A DNA stretch of 64,000 nt, taken from Pseudomonadota bacterium. GTDB taxonomy: Bacteria > Pseudomonadota > Gammaproteobacteria > Xanthomonadales > Xanthomonadaceae. The translations under genes were made by a program, and so were the position numbers. How positions within the stretch are numbered: position 1 is the stretch's first letter; each line of letters starts with the position of its first letter. The stretch spans positions 1 through 64,000 of the forward strand of contig JAEWJB010000187.1 of assembly GCA_023386795.1 (NCBI GenBank), written 5' to 3'. The notes under the pieces are model-generated. The model saw nothing but the letters and a program-made list of their open reading frames with translations. It made no database searches and was not told the DNA's origin. Below are positions 50,199 to 59,233 of the stretch, one piece after another.

Positions 50199-50591
50199 CT
50201 AGCTGCGCAGCTGCAGGACGTTGCCTTCCGGGTCGACCGCGTCGCACACGCGGGCACCTTCGAATTCCCACTCGCGCTCCGGCCCATCCACGGTCCCGCC
50301 GAGGGCAGGCCACTGCTTGCGCGCCGTGGCAATATCGGCGACGCCGAACACCAGCTTCACCGACACGTTCTCGCGGCGGCGGGGCGGCACTTCGATGTGG
50401 ATCCCAGAGGCGATGGCGTCTGGAATGCGCACCAGGGTGAGCTGGAAATTCGCGGATTCGAGTACGACGTGATCCGGCGCGGCATGGCGCGCCGCCAACC
50501 CCAGCGCCGCTTCGTAGAACGCGTGCAGCGCAGTCAGGTCCTTGGCGTAGAGAGCGGCGGCAGGTTTCATCGCGAGCAGCTTGGGGGGCAT
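50199..50591 (-). CDS. VOC family (glyoxalase/bleomycin-resistance fold) protein
   Basis: 130 residues. ATG 50591 is preceded by AAGGTAAG; an internal ATG at 50570 would give MKPAAALYAKDL. The paired beta-alpha-beta-beta-beta fold is suggested by AALYAKDLTALHAFYEAALG, FQLTLVRIP, and the second module SVKLVFGVADIATARKQWPA with the end CDAVDPEGNVLQLR. The EGN..Q box with its metal-binding residue position is typical of VOC proteins. The substrate is unknown. It is convergent with the oxygenase gene. Confidence 0.82.
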   Translation of the reverse strand: MPPKLLAMKPAAALYAKDLTALHAFYEAALGLAARHAAPDHVVLESANFQLTLVRIPDAIASGIHIEVPPRRRENVSVKLVFGVADIATARKQWPALGGTVDGPEREWEFEGARVCDAVDPEGNVLQLRS

Positions 50592-50622
50592 CGTGCTTAC
50601 CTTAGCAGCCCGCGCGGATGCC

Positions 50623-51720
50623 TCAGAACAGTTCGCCTTGCGGCGAGGCTTCGCGCGCTGGCGCCGGGGGTGGTGGGCGACGGAAGCGGGTGACATCCAG
50701 CGGTGGGTCGCCACGTCGTTCGTGGAAACCCGCGCGGCGCAGCGCCAGTTGGAAGCGCCGCGCCAGCAGCTGGGCATAGACCCCCTGGCCGGTGAAGCGC
50801 TGGCCGAAGCGGCTGTCATAGTCCTTGCCACCCCGCAGCTGCTGGATGGTGCTCATCACGTGCGCAGCGCGGTCGGGATAGTGGGCCTGCAGCCAGTCGC
50901 GGAACAACGGCGCCACCTCGTGCGGCAAGCGCAGCAGGGTATAGCCGGCCGAACCCGCGCCCGAAGCGGCGGCAGCTTCGAGGATCGCTTCCAGTTCGTG
51001 GTCGTTGATCCAGGGGATCATCGGCGCGGCCATCACGCCGACCGGCACGCCGGCCTCGTGCAGCTTCGCCATCGCGCGCAGGCGAGCGTGCGGCGCAGCG
51101 GCGCGCGGTTCCAGTTTGGCGGAGAGGTGCGGATCGAGCGTGGTAACCGAGAAGTAGACGTTGACCAGGCGTTCGGCGGCGAGCGGCGCGAGCAGGTCGA
51201 GGTCGCGGGTAACCAGCGCATTCTTGGTGATCAGGGTGAAGGGGTGACGCGTCTCCCACAGCACTTCGATCATCCGCCGGGTGACCTCCAGCCGGCGCTC
51301 GATCGGCTGGTAAGCATCGGTGTTGATGCCCAGCGCGATGGGGCTGGGCACATAGCCGGGCCGGGACAGTTCGCGGCGCAGCAGTTCCGGTGCGTTGGTC
51401 TTGGCGAACAGCCGGGTTTCGAAGTCCAGGCCAGGCGAGAGGTTGAGGTAGGCGTGGCTGGGCCGGGCGAAACAGTAGCTGCAGCCGTGTTCGCAACCGC
51501 GATACGGGTTGGCGGACTGCGAGAAGGGAATGTCCGGCGACTGGTTGCGGCTGATGATGCTGCGCGCGGTTTCCTCGGTGACCGTGGTGCGCAGGGCCGG
51601 GTCGGCGAACTCCTCGCTGTCGTCCGGGTGCCAGCCGTCGTCCACCGCATCGGCGGTGGTGACCTCGAACCGGCCGGCCAGGTGGATCCGCGAACCGCGG
51701 CCCTTGATCGCTTGCGTCAT
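50623..51720 (-). CDS. PA0069-type radical SAM protein
   Basis: 365 residues. The Fe-S site is NPYRGCEHGCSYCFARPSHA (about 72-91, Cys-x3-Cys-x2-Cys). Preceding FSQSANP and following LNLSPGLDFETRLFAKTNA are typical of the group related to Rv2578c and spore photoproduct lyase-like proteins. Further blocks: ALGINTDAYQPIERRLEVTR (SAM side) and ITKNALVTRDLDLL. It is presumably a 5'-deoxyadenosyl radical enzyme; the substrate is unknown. It is divergent from the cardiolipin synthase gene across 88 bases. Confidence 0.88.
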   Translation of the reverse strand: MTQAIKGRGSRIHLAGRFEVTTADAVDDGWHPDDSEEFADPALRTTVTEETARSIISRNQSPDIPFSQSANPYRGCEHGCSYCFARPSHAYLNLSPGLDFETRLFAKTNAPELLRRELSRPGYVPSPIALGINTDAYQPIERRLEVTRRMIEVLWETRHPFTLITKNALVTRDLDLLAPLAAERLVNVYFSVTTLDPHLSAKLEPRAAAPHARLRAMAKLHEAGVPVGVMAAPMIPWINDHELEAILEAAAASGAGSAGYTLLRLPHEVAPLFRDWLQAHYPDRAAHVMSTIQQLRGGKDYDSRFGQRFTGQGVYAQLLARRFQLALRRAGFHERRGDPPLDVTRFRRPPPPAPAREASPQGELF

Positions 51721-51808
51721 CGGCGCAGGTTACGCCCCGGTGGTCTCAGGCCCAGCGACGACACATGGCGGATACCTGCTCGTTCAGGTGCTCCCTTATG
51801 ATCGCGGC

Positions 51809-53269
51809 ATGCTCGCCACCCTGAACACGGCCTGGGAATGGATCGGCGCCATTCCGCACCTGAAGGCCTACGTCACCGCCGCCTACTTCGCCTACCTGTT
51901 GTGGATCGTGGCGTGGATCGTGCTGCAGAAGCGCGAGCCGGCGGCGACGCTGAGCTGGGTGCTGTCGCTGGCGGCGCTGCCCTACCTGGGGTTGCTGATC
52001 TATTACCTGCTGGGCCCGCAGAAGGTGAAGCGGCAACGGCTGCGCCGCGGGCGTTCGCGCTCGGGCATGGAGCACTACAGCAGCGTGTGCCCGCCGGACG
52101 CGGACTGCACCGAGCTGGCCAAGGTGGCACAGGCGACCTGCGGCATGCCCCCGTCCACGGCGACGGACGTGGACTGGCTGGTCGACGGCGGCGCGACCTA
52201 CGCGGCGATCCTGGCGGCGGTGGCCGGCGCGCAGGACCACATCCACCTGGAGTACTACATCTTCAATCCGGACCGCGCCGGCACGGCCTTGCGCGACGCA
52301 CTGGTCGAGCGCGCCCGCGCCGGCGTGAAGGTCCGGCTGCTGCTGGACGCGGTGGGCTCCTCGCATGTCGGCCGGCGCTTCCTGCGTCCGCTGCACGAGG
52401 CCGGTGTCGAGACCGCCTGGTTCCATCCCGCGCAGCTGCTCAAGCCGTTCAAGCGCCCGTGGGTGAACATGCGCACGCACCGCAAGCTGGTCATCGTGGA
52501 TGGCCGGATGGCGTTCACCGGCGGCATCAACATCACCGACGAGGAAGACGAGCGGCTGCGGCCCGACGCCTATCGCGACCTGCACATGCGCATCGAAGGC
52601 CATGTGGTGCGCAACCTGCAGCTGGTCTTCATCGAGGACTGGATCTACGCGACGGGGCAGGGGCGGCCGGCGTTCGAGGGCCAGCAGCTGTGGCCCAAGG
52701 ACACGCCCGCCCGCGCGGACGGGGATATCGATGCGCAGGTGCTGGTGTCGGGCCCGGATTCTTCATGGGAGACGATCCACAGGCTGCACGTCAGCGCGAT
52801 CCACGAGGCGCGCGAACGCGTGTGGCTGGTGACGCCGTACTTCGTCCCCGGTGAAGCCGCGCGGATGGCGTTGACCTCCGCGGCGCTGGGCGGGCTGGAT
52901 ACCCGCTTGTTGGTCCCGACGATGAGCGACTCCCGGCTGGTGACCTGGGCCGCGCGCTCCTACTTCGACGAACTGCTCGAGGCCGGCGTGCGAATCTTCG
53001 AGTACGGCCCGCGCATGCTGCACACGAAGGCGCTGGTGGCCGACGACGAGGTCTGCATCGTCGGCAGCGCGAATTTCGACAACCGCAGCTTCCGGCTCAA
53101 TTTCGAGCTGTCGATGATGTTCCGCGACAAGCAGCTCACCGGCGAGCTGGCCGCCCATCTCGCCCGCGAAATGGGCACGGCGCGGGAGGTCCAGTTCAAC
53201 CGCCACCGGCCGCTATGGCGCTCGCGGCTGCCGGAGGCGGTGGCCCGCCTGACCTCCCCGCTGCTCTGA
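51809..53269 (+). CDS. cls: Cardiolipin synthase
   Basis: 486 residues from ATG 51809. Two N-terminal transmembrane helices (YVTAAYFAYLLWIVAWIVL; LSLAALPYLGLLIYYLLGPQ). Two phospholipase D HKD motifs follow: HRKLVIVDGRMAFTGGINI (about 225) and HTKALVADDEVCIVGSANFD (about 405). The family condenses two phosphatidylglycerols to cardiolipin at the inner membrane. It sits about 80 bases before a small membrane protein gene. A degenerate parS-like sequence lies just after its stop. Confidence 0.94.
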   Translation: MLATLNTAWEWIGAIPHLKAYVTAAYFAYLLWIVAWIVLQKREPAATLSWVLSLAALPYLGLLIYYLLGPQKVKRQRLRRGRSRSGMEHYSSVCPPDADCTELAKVAQATCGMPPSTATDVDWLVDGGATYAAILAAVAGAQDHIHLEYYIFNPDRAGTALRDALVERARAGVKVRLLLDAVGSSHVGRRFLRPLHEAGVETAWFHPAQLLKPFKRPWVNMRTHRKLVIVDGRMAFTGGINITDEEDERLRPDAYRDLHMRIEGHVVRNLQLVFIEDWIYATGQGRPAFEGQQLWPKDTPARADGDIDAQVLVSGPDSSWETIHRLHVSAIHEARERVWLVTPYFVPGEAARMALTSAALGGLDTRLLVPTMSDSRLVTWAARSYFDELLEAGVRIFEYGPRMLHTKALVADDEVCIVGSANFDNRSFRLNFELSMMFRDKQLTGELAAHLAREMGTAREVQFNRHRPLWRSRLPEAVARLTSPLL

Positions 53270-53347
53270 CGGCCATGGTGTGACCGCCCCACGTGGAACC
53301 GGGGCCGGAGCCGGCGCTACACTGCGCCGACTCTTGGGGAGATCGTC

Positions 53348-53605
53348 ATGCATTGGCTGTTCCTGCTCCTGGCGCTGGGCGCCCTGATCCTGGCCTTCAG
53401 TACGCCGCACATGTGGCTGCTGATCCTGTCCCTGCTTGCTGCACTGGCCTTGATGGTCGCGTGGGCGCGCGGCTGGTACGTCTCGCGCATGGGCGAGGCG
53501 GAGGAGGCCGGGCACATTGTCGACCCGGTTGAACTGCATCGCCTGCGCACGCTCGCCGCGGCACGCAAGGCCGCCGCAGCCGAGCAGCCGCCGGCCGAGT
53601 CCTGA
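53348..53605 (+). CDS. Small two-helix membrane protein
   Basis: 85 residues; GGGGAGATCGTC precedes the ATG. Two hydrophobic helices ([36 protein letters not shown]), then a basic/Ala-rich cytoplasmic tail. No family is recognised beyond similar small proteins annotated as hypothetical. Its stop is 8 bases before the pdxJ start, so the two are transcribed together. Confidence 0.75.
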   Translation: MHWLFLLLALGALILAFSTPHMWLLILSLLAALALMVAWARGWYVSRMGEAEEAGHIVDPVELHRLRTLAAARKAAAAEQPPAES

Positions 53606-53612
53606 GGCGCGC

Positions 53613-54371
53613 GTGTCGACCCTGCTGTCGGTCAACGTCAACAAGATCGCGGTGCTGCGCAACTCGCGCGGCGGCCATGATCCCGACGTGGTTCACGCGG
53701 CGACCGCCTGCCTGGAGGCCGGTGCCCATGGCATCACCGTGCATCCGCGCCCGGATCAGCGGCATATCCGCGCCGGCGATGTCTACGCGCTGTCGGAACT
53801 TACGCGCGTCCGGGGTGTGGAATTCAACATCGAGGGCAATCCCTTCGCGCCGCCGCGCGAGGGCTATCCAGGTTTCGTCGCACTGTGCCGGCAGACCCGT
53901 CCGGCGCAGGCCACGCTGGTGCCCGACGGCGACGGCCAGCTGACATCGGACCACGGCTTCGATTTCGCGCGTGATGCCGAGCGGTTGGCGCCACTGGTGG
54001 CCGAACTGCGCGAGATTGGCTGCCGCGTGAGCCTATTCGTCGACGCAGGTTGTCCGGGGCTGGAAGAGGCCGCGCGGATTGGCGCGCACCGGGTAGAGCT
54101 TTACACCGGACCTTACGCGGAAGTTTTCGCCGAAGGGGACCCCAAAGCCGCGTTCGCGCTGTTCGCGCAAACGGCACGGCGTGCGCAGGCGGTCGGACTG
54201 GGCGTGAATGCAGGACACGATCTGTCGCAGGCCAACCTGGGCCCGTTTATCGCCGAGGTACCGGACGTGCTGGAGGTATCGATCGGCCACGCCCTCATCG
54301 GCGAAGCGCTCTATGAGGGACTGGATCGCACAGTGCGCAACTACCTGGATATCCTCGCGCGCCGCGGTTGA
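53613..54371 (+). CDS. pdxJ: Pyridoxine 5'-phosphate synthase
   Basis: 252 residues from GTG 53613 ([20 protein letters not shown]). Family marks of the TIM barrel: [79 protein letters not shown] and [16 protein letters not shown]. It condenses 3-amino-2-oxopropyl phosphate with deoxyxylulose 5-phosphate in vitamin B6 synthesis. The start is GTG, and no ATG fits the family N-terminus. Confidence 0.96.
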   Translation: MSTLLSVNVNKIAVLRNSRGGHDPDVVHAATACLEAGAHGITVHPRPDQRHIRAGDVYALSELTRVRGVEFNIEGNPFAPPREGYPGFVALCRQTRPAQATLVPDGDGQLTSDHGFDFARDAERLAPLVAELREIGCRVSLFVDAGCPGLEEAARIGAHRVELYTGPYAEVFAEGDPKAAFALFAQTARRAQAVGLGVNAGHDLSQANLGPFIAEVPDVLEVSIGHALIGEALYEGLDRTVRNYLDILARRG

Positions 54372-54402
54372 GCGGGCCTATCGCGCCTCCCATCTCCCGA
54401 GA

Positions 54403-54436
54403 ACAAAAAAAACGCCACCGTCTCCGGTGGCGTTTC
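54403..54436. terminator. Bidirectional terminator between pdxJ and exbD
   Basis: Stem AACGCCACC / GGTGGCGTT around GTCTCC, preceded on the + strand by eight A. Read on the minus strand it ends in a long T run and is a strong terminator of the tonB-exbB-exbD-exbD operon; on the + strand the T run is short. Confidence 0.87.
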
Positions 54437-54478
54437 CAGTCGCGTCATGACTGAGTATTGCGGTGTTGCGGTATTTCT

Positions 54479-54889
54479 TTACTGGACGAAGCCGATCTTC
54501 TTCATCTGAGCATTCTTCGCGGCAGCCAGTACCCGAGCCATCACTTCGTACTCGGAATCCGGGTTCGCATCGATCTTCAGCTGCGGCTGGTTGGTCGGGT
54601 CACGCTGGACCTCTTCCTCCATGCGCTGCTGCAGCTCGCTGACCGCCACCGGGCTGTTGTTCCAGTAGACCTGGTTGCTGGCGTCGATGCGCAGTTCGAT
54701 CGGCGGCGGCGGTTCCACGGTCTCCGGCGGCGGGTTGATCACGCGCTGCGGAAGATCCACGGCGATCGGGTACGTCATGATCGGCGCGGTGACGATGAAG
54801 ATGATCAGCAGCACCAGCATCACGTCCACGAGGGGCGTGACGTTGATGTCGGCCATCGGGCCGCGGCCGCTACCACTTGAAAAAGCCAT
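54479..54889 (-). CDS. exbD: ExbD/TolR family transporter (second copy)
   Basis: 136 residues. N-terminal cytoplasmic segment [20 protein letters not shown], one transmembrane helix ([17 protein letters not shown]) with the essential Asp of the proton path (PLVDVML), and a periplasmic domain ending IGFVQ. A Pro/Glu insert ([11 protein letters not shown]) follows the helix. In Xanthomonas campestris a second exbD gene in this position is known and has a separate role from the first. It lies three bases after the first exbD. It is part of a TonB complex energiser. Confidence 0.93.
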   Translation of the reverse strand: MAFSSGSGRGPMADINVTPLVDVMLVLLIIFIVTAPIMTYPIAVDLPQRVINPPPETVEPPPPIELRIDASNQVYWNNSPVAVSELQQRMEEEVQRDPTNQPQLKIDANPDSEYEVMARVLAAAKNAQMKKIGFVQ

Positions 54890-54892
54890 GGC

Positions 54893-55318
54893 TTACTGCC
54901 CCTTCTCTTTGGTCGCGACGAAGCCGATGTCCAGCATGCCCTGACCCTGCGCGATCTTGGTGATCTCGTTGATCGTGCTCATCTTCGTGGTCTTGTCACC
55001 ACGCAGGTTGAGCGGCGGCTGCGGGGTCTGCTGCGCGGCGGTGGACAGGCGCGACTCCAGCGATTCCTTGGAGATCGGCTCGTCGTTCCAGTACAGCGAA
55101 CCGTCTTCCTTGACCGCCAGCGTGATCGGGCCCTTGCGCTCGGACTGTTCGTCCGGCTTCTGGACCAGGTTTGCCTCGGGCAGCTCCACCTTGACCTTGT
55201 GGGACATCAGCGGGGCCGTGATGATGAAGATGATCAGCAGCACCAGCATCACGTCCACGAGGGGCGTGACGTTGATGTCGGCCATCGGGCCGCCGCTGTT
55301 TCCACTACTGAAGGCCAT
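54893..55318 (-). CDS. exbD: ExbD family transporter (first copy)
   Basis: 141 residues. It shares the N-terminal [20 protein letters not shown] with the second copy, but has its own periplasmic part (VELPEANLVQKPDEQSERKG; GDKTTKMSTINEITKIAQGQ). One transmembrane helix with the conserved Asp. It uses the proton gradient with ExbB to energise TonB. The two copies arose by duplication: the first 80 bases after the start are very alike. Confidence 0.94.
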   Translation of the reverse strand: MAFSSGNSGGPMADINVTPLVDVMLVLLIIFIITAPLMSHKVKVELPEANLVQKPDEQSERKGPITLAVKEDGSLYWNDEPISKESLESRLSTAAQQTPQPPLNLRGDKTTKMSTINEITKIAQGQGMLDIGFVATKEKGQ

Positions 55319-55374
55319 AACAGGCTCCGTCTAAATCGGTTGCGGTGACTTTGCTCGTTGCCCGGAGGCGCGTC

Positions 55375-56136
55375 TTACTTGACGCGCGAACCGGTGGCGA
55401 AGAAGTCGTGCAGGTCGTGGGCGAACGAATCGAACTTCGCGATGACCGAGCTGTTGACCTTCGAGAAGAAGTTGAAGGCGAACACGGCCGGGATCGCGAC
55501 GAACAGACCGATGGCGGTCATGATCAGCGCCTCACCCACCGGGCCGGCAACGGCGTCGATCGAGGCCGAACCGGTCGCACCGATCTTGATCAGCGCGCCG
55601 TAGATGCCCCACACGGTGCCGAGCAGACCGACGAACGGCGCGGTCGCACCGACGGTGGCCAGCAGGGTCATGCCCGACTGCAGGCGGGTGCTCTCGCGGG
55701 TCACGGCCTGGCGCAGGGCGCGGTCCACGAACTCCGAGCGGCTCAGGTTCTCGCCCAGGCCGGTGTTGCTGCCTTCGGCGCGCTGGTGGTGGGCGGCAGC
55801 CTGGGCGGCGTCCAGGGCGATCTTCGAGAACGGCTCGGAAGCCGGCTGCTCTTCCATCGCACGGATGGCTTCCTGCGCGTTCGGGGCTTCCCAGAACAGG
55901 CTGGTCACGCGATCGGCGGCGCTCTTCAGGCGGACCGAACGGAAGATGTTGATGACGGTCCAGTACCAGGACATGGCCGACATGGCGATCAGGGTCACCA
56001 GAACGACCCAGGAGACGGCGAAGTCACCCGGATGCGAGGTCATTTCCCCGATCAGGTGTTCGAAGCCCATCTGCGAGAGGGCAGCCGACGGGTTGGAGCC
56101 CCCGGCAGCGGCGGCGATGAAGAGATCCTGCAGCAT
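55375..56136 (-). CDS. exbB: ExbB/TolQ-type MotA proton channel
   Basis: 253 residues, three membrane segments: about 42-62 (VVLVTLIAMSAMSWYWTVIN), about 150-172 (LLATVGATAPFVGLLGTVWG) and about 190-212 (ALIMTAIGLFVAIPAVFAFN). The conserved PFVGLLGTVWG and GPVGEALIMTAIGLFVAIPA stretches are diagnostic. It forms the pentameric channel with ExbD dimers in its pore. It follows tonB by 85 bases and precedes the two exbD genes. Confidence 0.95.
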   Translation of the reverse strand: MLQDLFIAAAAGGSNPSAALSQMGFEHLIGEMTSHPGDFAVSWVVLVTLIAMSAMSWYWTVINIFRSVRLKSAADRVTSLFWEAPNAQEAIRAMEEQPASEPFSKIALDAAQAAAHHQRAEGSNTGLGENLSRSEFVDRALRQAVTRESTRLQSGMTLLATVGATAPFVGLLGTVWGIYGALIKIGATGSASIDAVAGPVGEALIMTAIGLFVAIPAVFAFNFFSKVNSSVIAKFDSFAHDLHDFFATGSRVK

Positions 56137-56221
56137 GACGCTTACCTTTGTTGTGTGTGGTGATGAAGGGTGGTGCTAAGAACGACAGTTTGAACCGGGC
56201 CGGGAGGCCCGGCCCTGACAA

Positions 56222-56893
56222 TCAATTGAGCGCGAAGTTGACCGGGACGCGAACGCGGCCGGCGGTCTTCTGCCCGTTCACGACGGACGGGTTGAAGCGC
56301 CACTTGCGCGCGGCATCCATGGCCGCACGGTCCAGATCGCGGTTGCGGCTCGACTTCTCGACCGCCACGTTGGTCACGTTGCCGTTCGCGTCGACGTCCA
56401 CGATCAGGATGACTTCACCCTGCACGCCTGCACGGAACGCGGCCGGCGGGTACTTGGGCGGATTCATGTTCTTGGACGAGATGTCCACGCTGGCGCCGAT
56501 GTCCTGCGACGGCTGCGGCGGCGACGGCGGAGACGGCGGCGTCACGATGTCGGCCGGGCGCGGTTCCGGAACGTCGACCACCGGGGCTTCCGGCGGCGGC
56601 GGCACCGGCGACGGACGCGGCGGAGCCAGGTTCTTCACCGGCGGCGGCGGCTTGTCCTGCGGCGGCGGCGGTGGCGGCGGCGGGGGCGGCGGCGGCGGAG
56701 CGTCGACGATCGTCACCATGACGTTGCGCTCCTTCTCGGCGACGGCCTTCGGCGCGACGGCGGGAATCAGCAGCAGCATCAGGGCAGCCAGATGCAAAGC
56801 GATTACGAAGGCGATACCGACGATACGGGGCCAGCTCAAACCCTGGTTCCCTGCATCCTGGTCATACCTGTGGACAACAAATTGTTCCGTCAT
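56222..56893 (-). CDS. tonB: TonB energy-transducing protein
   Basis: 223 residues. Short cytoplasmic N-terminus, one helix with the usual His (IVGIAFVIALHLAALMLLLI, about 25-44), a long Pro-rich rod (about 64-130, including a run of 14-15 prolines and later SPPSPPQPSQ), and a C-terminal TonB fold (YPPAAFRAGVQGEVILIVDV; KWRFNPSVVNGQ). It spans the periplasm and drives TonB-dependent receptors. It is the first gene of the operon tonB-exbB-exbD-exbD. The TonB box contacts cannot be told from sequence. Confidence 0.95.
   Translation of the reverse strand: MTEQFVVHRYDQDAGNQGLSWPRIVGIAFVIALHLAALMLLLIPAVAPKAVAEKERNVMVTIVDAPPPPPPPPPPPPPQDKPPPPVKNLAPPRPSPVPPPPEAPVVDVPEPRPADIVTPPSPPSPPQPSQDIGASVDISSKNMNPPKYPPAAFRAGVQGEVILIVDVDANGNVTNVAVEKSSRNRDLDRAAMDAARKWRFNPSVVNGQKTAGRVRVPVNFALN
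56659..56699. repeat. GGC-type triplet repeat in the proline rod of tonB
   Basis: An imperfect run of about 14 GGC/GGT/GGG triplets (CCG/CCC codons on the coding strand). Slippage here would change rod length in steps of one proline. Confidence 0.7.
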
Positions 56894-56977
56894 GCGCCAA
56901 TGACTCTTTCTGTGGGGGCCTGGACCACTGGCGTGATCCCCTGATCGGGCGGCTCTGACACCGCAGGAACCTCCAAG

Positions 56978-56983
56978 CTTATA
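56978..56983 (-). promoter_or_regulatory. Candidate -10 element of the tonB operon
   Basis: TATAAG on the minus strand about 85 bases before the tonB start; no good -35 and no clear Fur palindrome found. Confidence 0.3.
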
Positions 56984-57040
56984 CCAATCCCGGCCCCTGT
57001 AGCCACTTATGCACAGGGTTCCGGGCGTTTTTTTGCGGCC

Positions 57041-58222
57041 TTACTTTCCGTTGATGATCTTCTTGGCGTCGTCGGGCTTCTTCACGCCCTTGGCCAGCGC
57101 CTGCTGGGCCGCCTGCTTGGCTTCGGCGGTGCGTCCCTCGTTCTTGAGGACCTTGGCCAGGTTCAGGTAGGTCTCGCCGTCCTTGGAAAGGGGAGCGGCC
57201 TTCTGCCAGTTCTCGATCGCCTGCGGCAGCTGGTCGGTGTAGTAGTACGACTGGGCCAGCGCCAGATAGGTCTGGTAGTCCGGCTTGAGGATCCCCTTGG
57301 AGATGCCCTCGTTGATGACCGCGATGACGTCCTTTTCCTTGTTGTCCGTATTCGCGTAGATCGAGTACAGCTGCTTGTATTCGCGCTCGTCGGTCAGCTG
57401 GCCGCTGGCACGCAGCTTGTCCATGATGGCGGCGGCCTTGTCCATCTGGTCGGCCTGCATGTACATGCTCGCCAGGTTGATCTGCGCCTTCTTGTCGTTC
57501 GGGTTCTTGGCGGCGAGCTGTTCGGCCGAGGCGACGGCTTCACCCGTCTGGCCGGCTTCGGCGTAGGCCGCCATCAGCAGCTGGTTCCAGTTGTCCTTCG
57601 GCTCCGGCGAAGCGGCGATGGCCTGCTTCAACACCGGGATGGCTTCCTGGTAGCGCTCGGCCTGGTACAACGCCTGGCCCTTGAGGATCAGGTCTTCCGG
57701 CTTCTGCGACTTGGTCTCGGTCAGGTACTTGTCGAGCGTGGCCAGGCCTTCGGTGTACTGGTTGTCCTGCAGCTGCAGCTGGGCCAGCATCAGCATCGAC
57801 TGGTACTGGCCGTTGTTGTCCAGGCCGTTGAGCGTGATGGCCTGCTGCAGGTAGGTCTTCGCGGCGGCTGTGTCGTCCAGGTTGTAGGCGGCCTGGGCGG
57901 CCAGCTGCGAGGCGATGGACTTGTCGGCGTTGTTGGCCGCCGGGTTGGCGATGATCTCGTCGGCCTGCGTGCGCACGGCGGCGTAATCCTCACCCTTGTT
58001 GTAGGTGTCGATCAGCTTCTGCAGCTTGCTGCCCAGCTTGGCCGAGGTCTTTTCCTTCGGCTCCTCGCGCGTCGCATTCGGGAACAGCACTTCGGCCTTG
58101 GCCGAGCGCGAGCTCTTGCGACCGGAATCCGACTGCGCCATCGCATCCGTGACAACGGCACCGCCCAAGGCAGCGGCAATGAGCAGGGTCAGCAGAGCTT
58201 TGTTGCGATAGGGCTGTTTCAT
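57041..58222 (-). CDS. TPR repeat periplasmic protein
   Basis: 393 residues from ATG 58222 (MKQPYRNKALLTLLIAAALG); signal peptide to AMAQ (about 29). From about 65 to 390 it is helical with recurrent TPR features (AAAKTYLQQAITLNG; YQAERYQEAIPVLKQAIAAS; AEAGQTGEAVASAEQLAAKN; AIENWQKAAPLSKDGETYLN; EGRTAEAKQAAQQALAKGV). It is a protein-protein interaction scaffold in the periplasm. The same TPR gene lies beside tonB in Xanthomonas relatives. A T-rich stretch (57029-57035 region) follows without a clear stem. Confidence 0.87.
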   Translation of the reverse strand: MKQPYRNKALLTLLIAAALGGAVVTDAMAQSDSGRKSSRSAKAEVLFPNATREEPKEKTSAKLGSKLQKLIDTYNKGEDYAAVRTQADEIIANPAANNADKSIASQLAAQAAYNLDDTAAAKTYLQQAITLNGLDNNGQYQSMLMLAQLQLQDNQYTEGLATLDKYLTETKSQKPEDLILKGQALYQAERYQEAIPVLKQAIAASPEPKDNWNQLLMAAYAEAGQTGEAVASAEQLAAKNPNDKKAQINLASMYMQADQMDKAAAIMDKLRASGQLTDEREYKQLYSIYANTDNKEKDVIAVINEGISKGILKPDYQTYLALAQSYYYTDQLPQAIENWQKAAPLSKDGETYLNLAKVLKNEGRTAEAKQAAQQALAKGVKKPDDAKKIINGK

Positions 58223-58361
58223 GATCACCTCAGTCGGGCGGCGCCGCGGCGACGCTGGAAGGAAACGCTGGCCGTACAAAAAAACCGAGCCGGCAAACTT
58301 AGCAGAAACTTTCACGCACAGAAAACGCTTTCCATGCTGGGGTGCAGCAATACGCTACCGT

Positions 58362-59171
58362 CTAGCCGCAGCGGGGATTCCTGCCGTCGCGCTTGGCCTG
58401 TTCATAGACCGGCATCAACGACGGGGCATCACGCTGCAATTCGCGGATCCGGTTGGCCGGATCGGGGTGCGTCGACAGCCACTGCGGCGAACGCGCACCG
58501 CCGGCGGACATCATGTTCTGCCACAGGTTGACCGCTTGTGACGGATCGAAGCCTGCCTCGGCCATGAGCCGCTGGCCGACGATATCGGCCTCGCTTTCCT
58601 GGGTGCGCGAGCCGGGCAGCAGGAAGGCAGTCTGGGCGGTCATGCCGCCGATCTGGTTCACCGCACTGGCGGCATTCCCGCCATAGGCCGCACCCGCGAG
58701 CGCGCCGAGTACCGACAAGCCGGTCTGTGCGCCCAGCTGGCGGGTGATGCGTTCTTCGTGATGGCGGGAGATGACGTGGCCGATCTCATGACCCAGCACC
58801 GCGGCGAGCTGGTCCTGGGTCTTGGCCACTTTGAAGATGCCGGTATTGACGCCGACCTTGCCGCCGGGCAACGCGAAGGCGTTGGGTTCGTCGTCGACGA
58901 ACACGGCGGTTTCCCACGCAGTGCTGCGCCATTGCGGCGGAAGCTGCGCGACCAGCGCGTTGACCACGCACTTCACGTAGGCGATCTGCTTGCCGTCGCT
59001 GCTGACCTTTTCCTTCGACTTGGTTTCGGCAAATGCCTGCGCACCCAGCTGGTCAAGCTGCTGCTGCGAGACGCCACCGACCATCTGCTTGCGGCCGGTG
59101 GGCGAGGTCGTGGTCGCGCAGGCGGTCAACGTCAGTGCCGCCAGCGCCCCCCATGTCACGAGTTTGTTCAT
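58362..59171 (-). CDS. M48 family metallopeptidase lipoprotein
   Basis: 269 residues. Lipobox LTAC (Cys 18). The zinc motif is LGHEIGHVISRHHEER (about 124-139), with the third ligand Glu in QESEADIVGQRLMAEAGFDP. FALPGGKVGVNTGIF before it is typical of the Oma1/LoiP/YcaL group, and STHPDPANRI after it completes the family. It is an outer-membrane-anchored endopeptidase with a quality-control role in relatives. It stands between the TPR and CPBP genes. Confidence 0.93.
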   Translation of the reverse strand: MNKLVTWGALAALTLTACATTTSPTGRKQMVGGVSQQQLDQLGAQAFAETKSKEKVSSDGKQIAYVKCVVNALVAQLPPQWRSTAWETAVFVDDEPNAFALPGGKVGVNTGIFKVAKTQDQLAAVLGHEIGHVISRHHEERITRQLGAQTGLSVLGALAGAAYGGNAASAVNQIGGMTAQTAFLLPGSRTQESEADIVGQRLMAEAGFDPSQAVNLWQNMMSAGGARSPQWLSTHPDPANRIRELQRDAPSLMPVYEQAKRDGRNPRCG

Positions 59172-59233
59172 AGGCTTCCCCCGTAGGTTCAGGGGAATTC
59201 TGGCAGGCGCGGCTTAACTTTTCGTCAAGCAAA

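Noticed and set aside
54740..55310. Repeated DNA between the two exbD genes as a mobile repeat
   Set aside because: It is just the conserved N-terminal coding sequence of two exbD paralogues.
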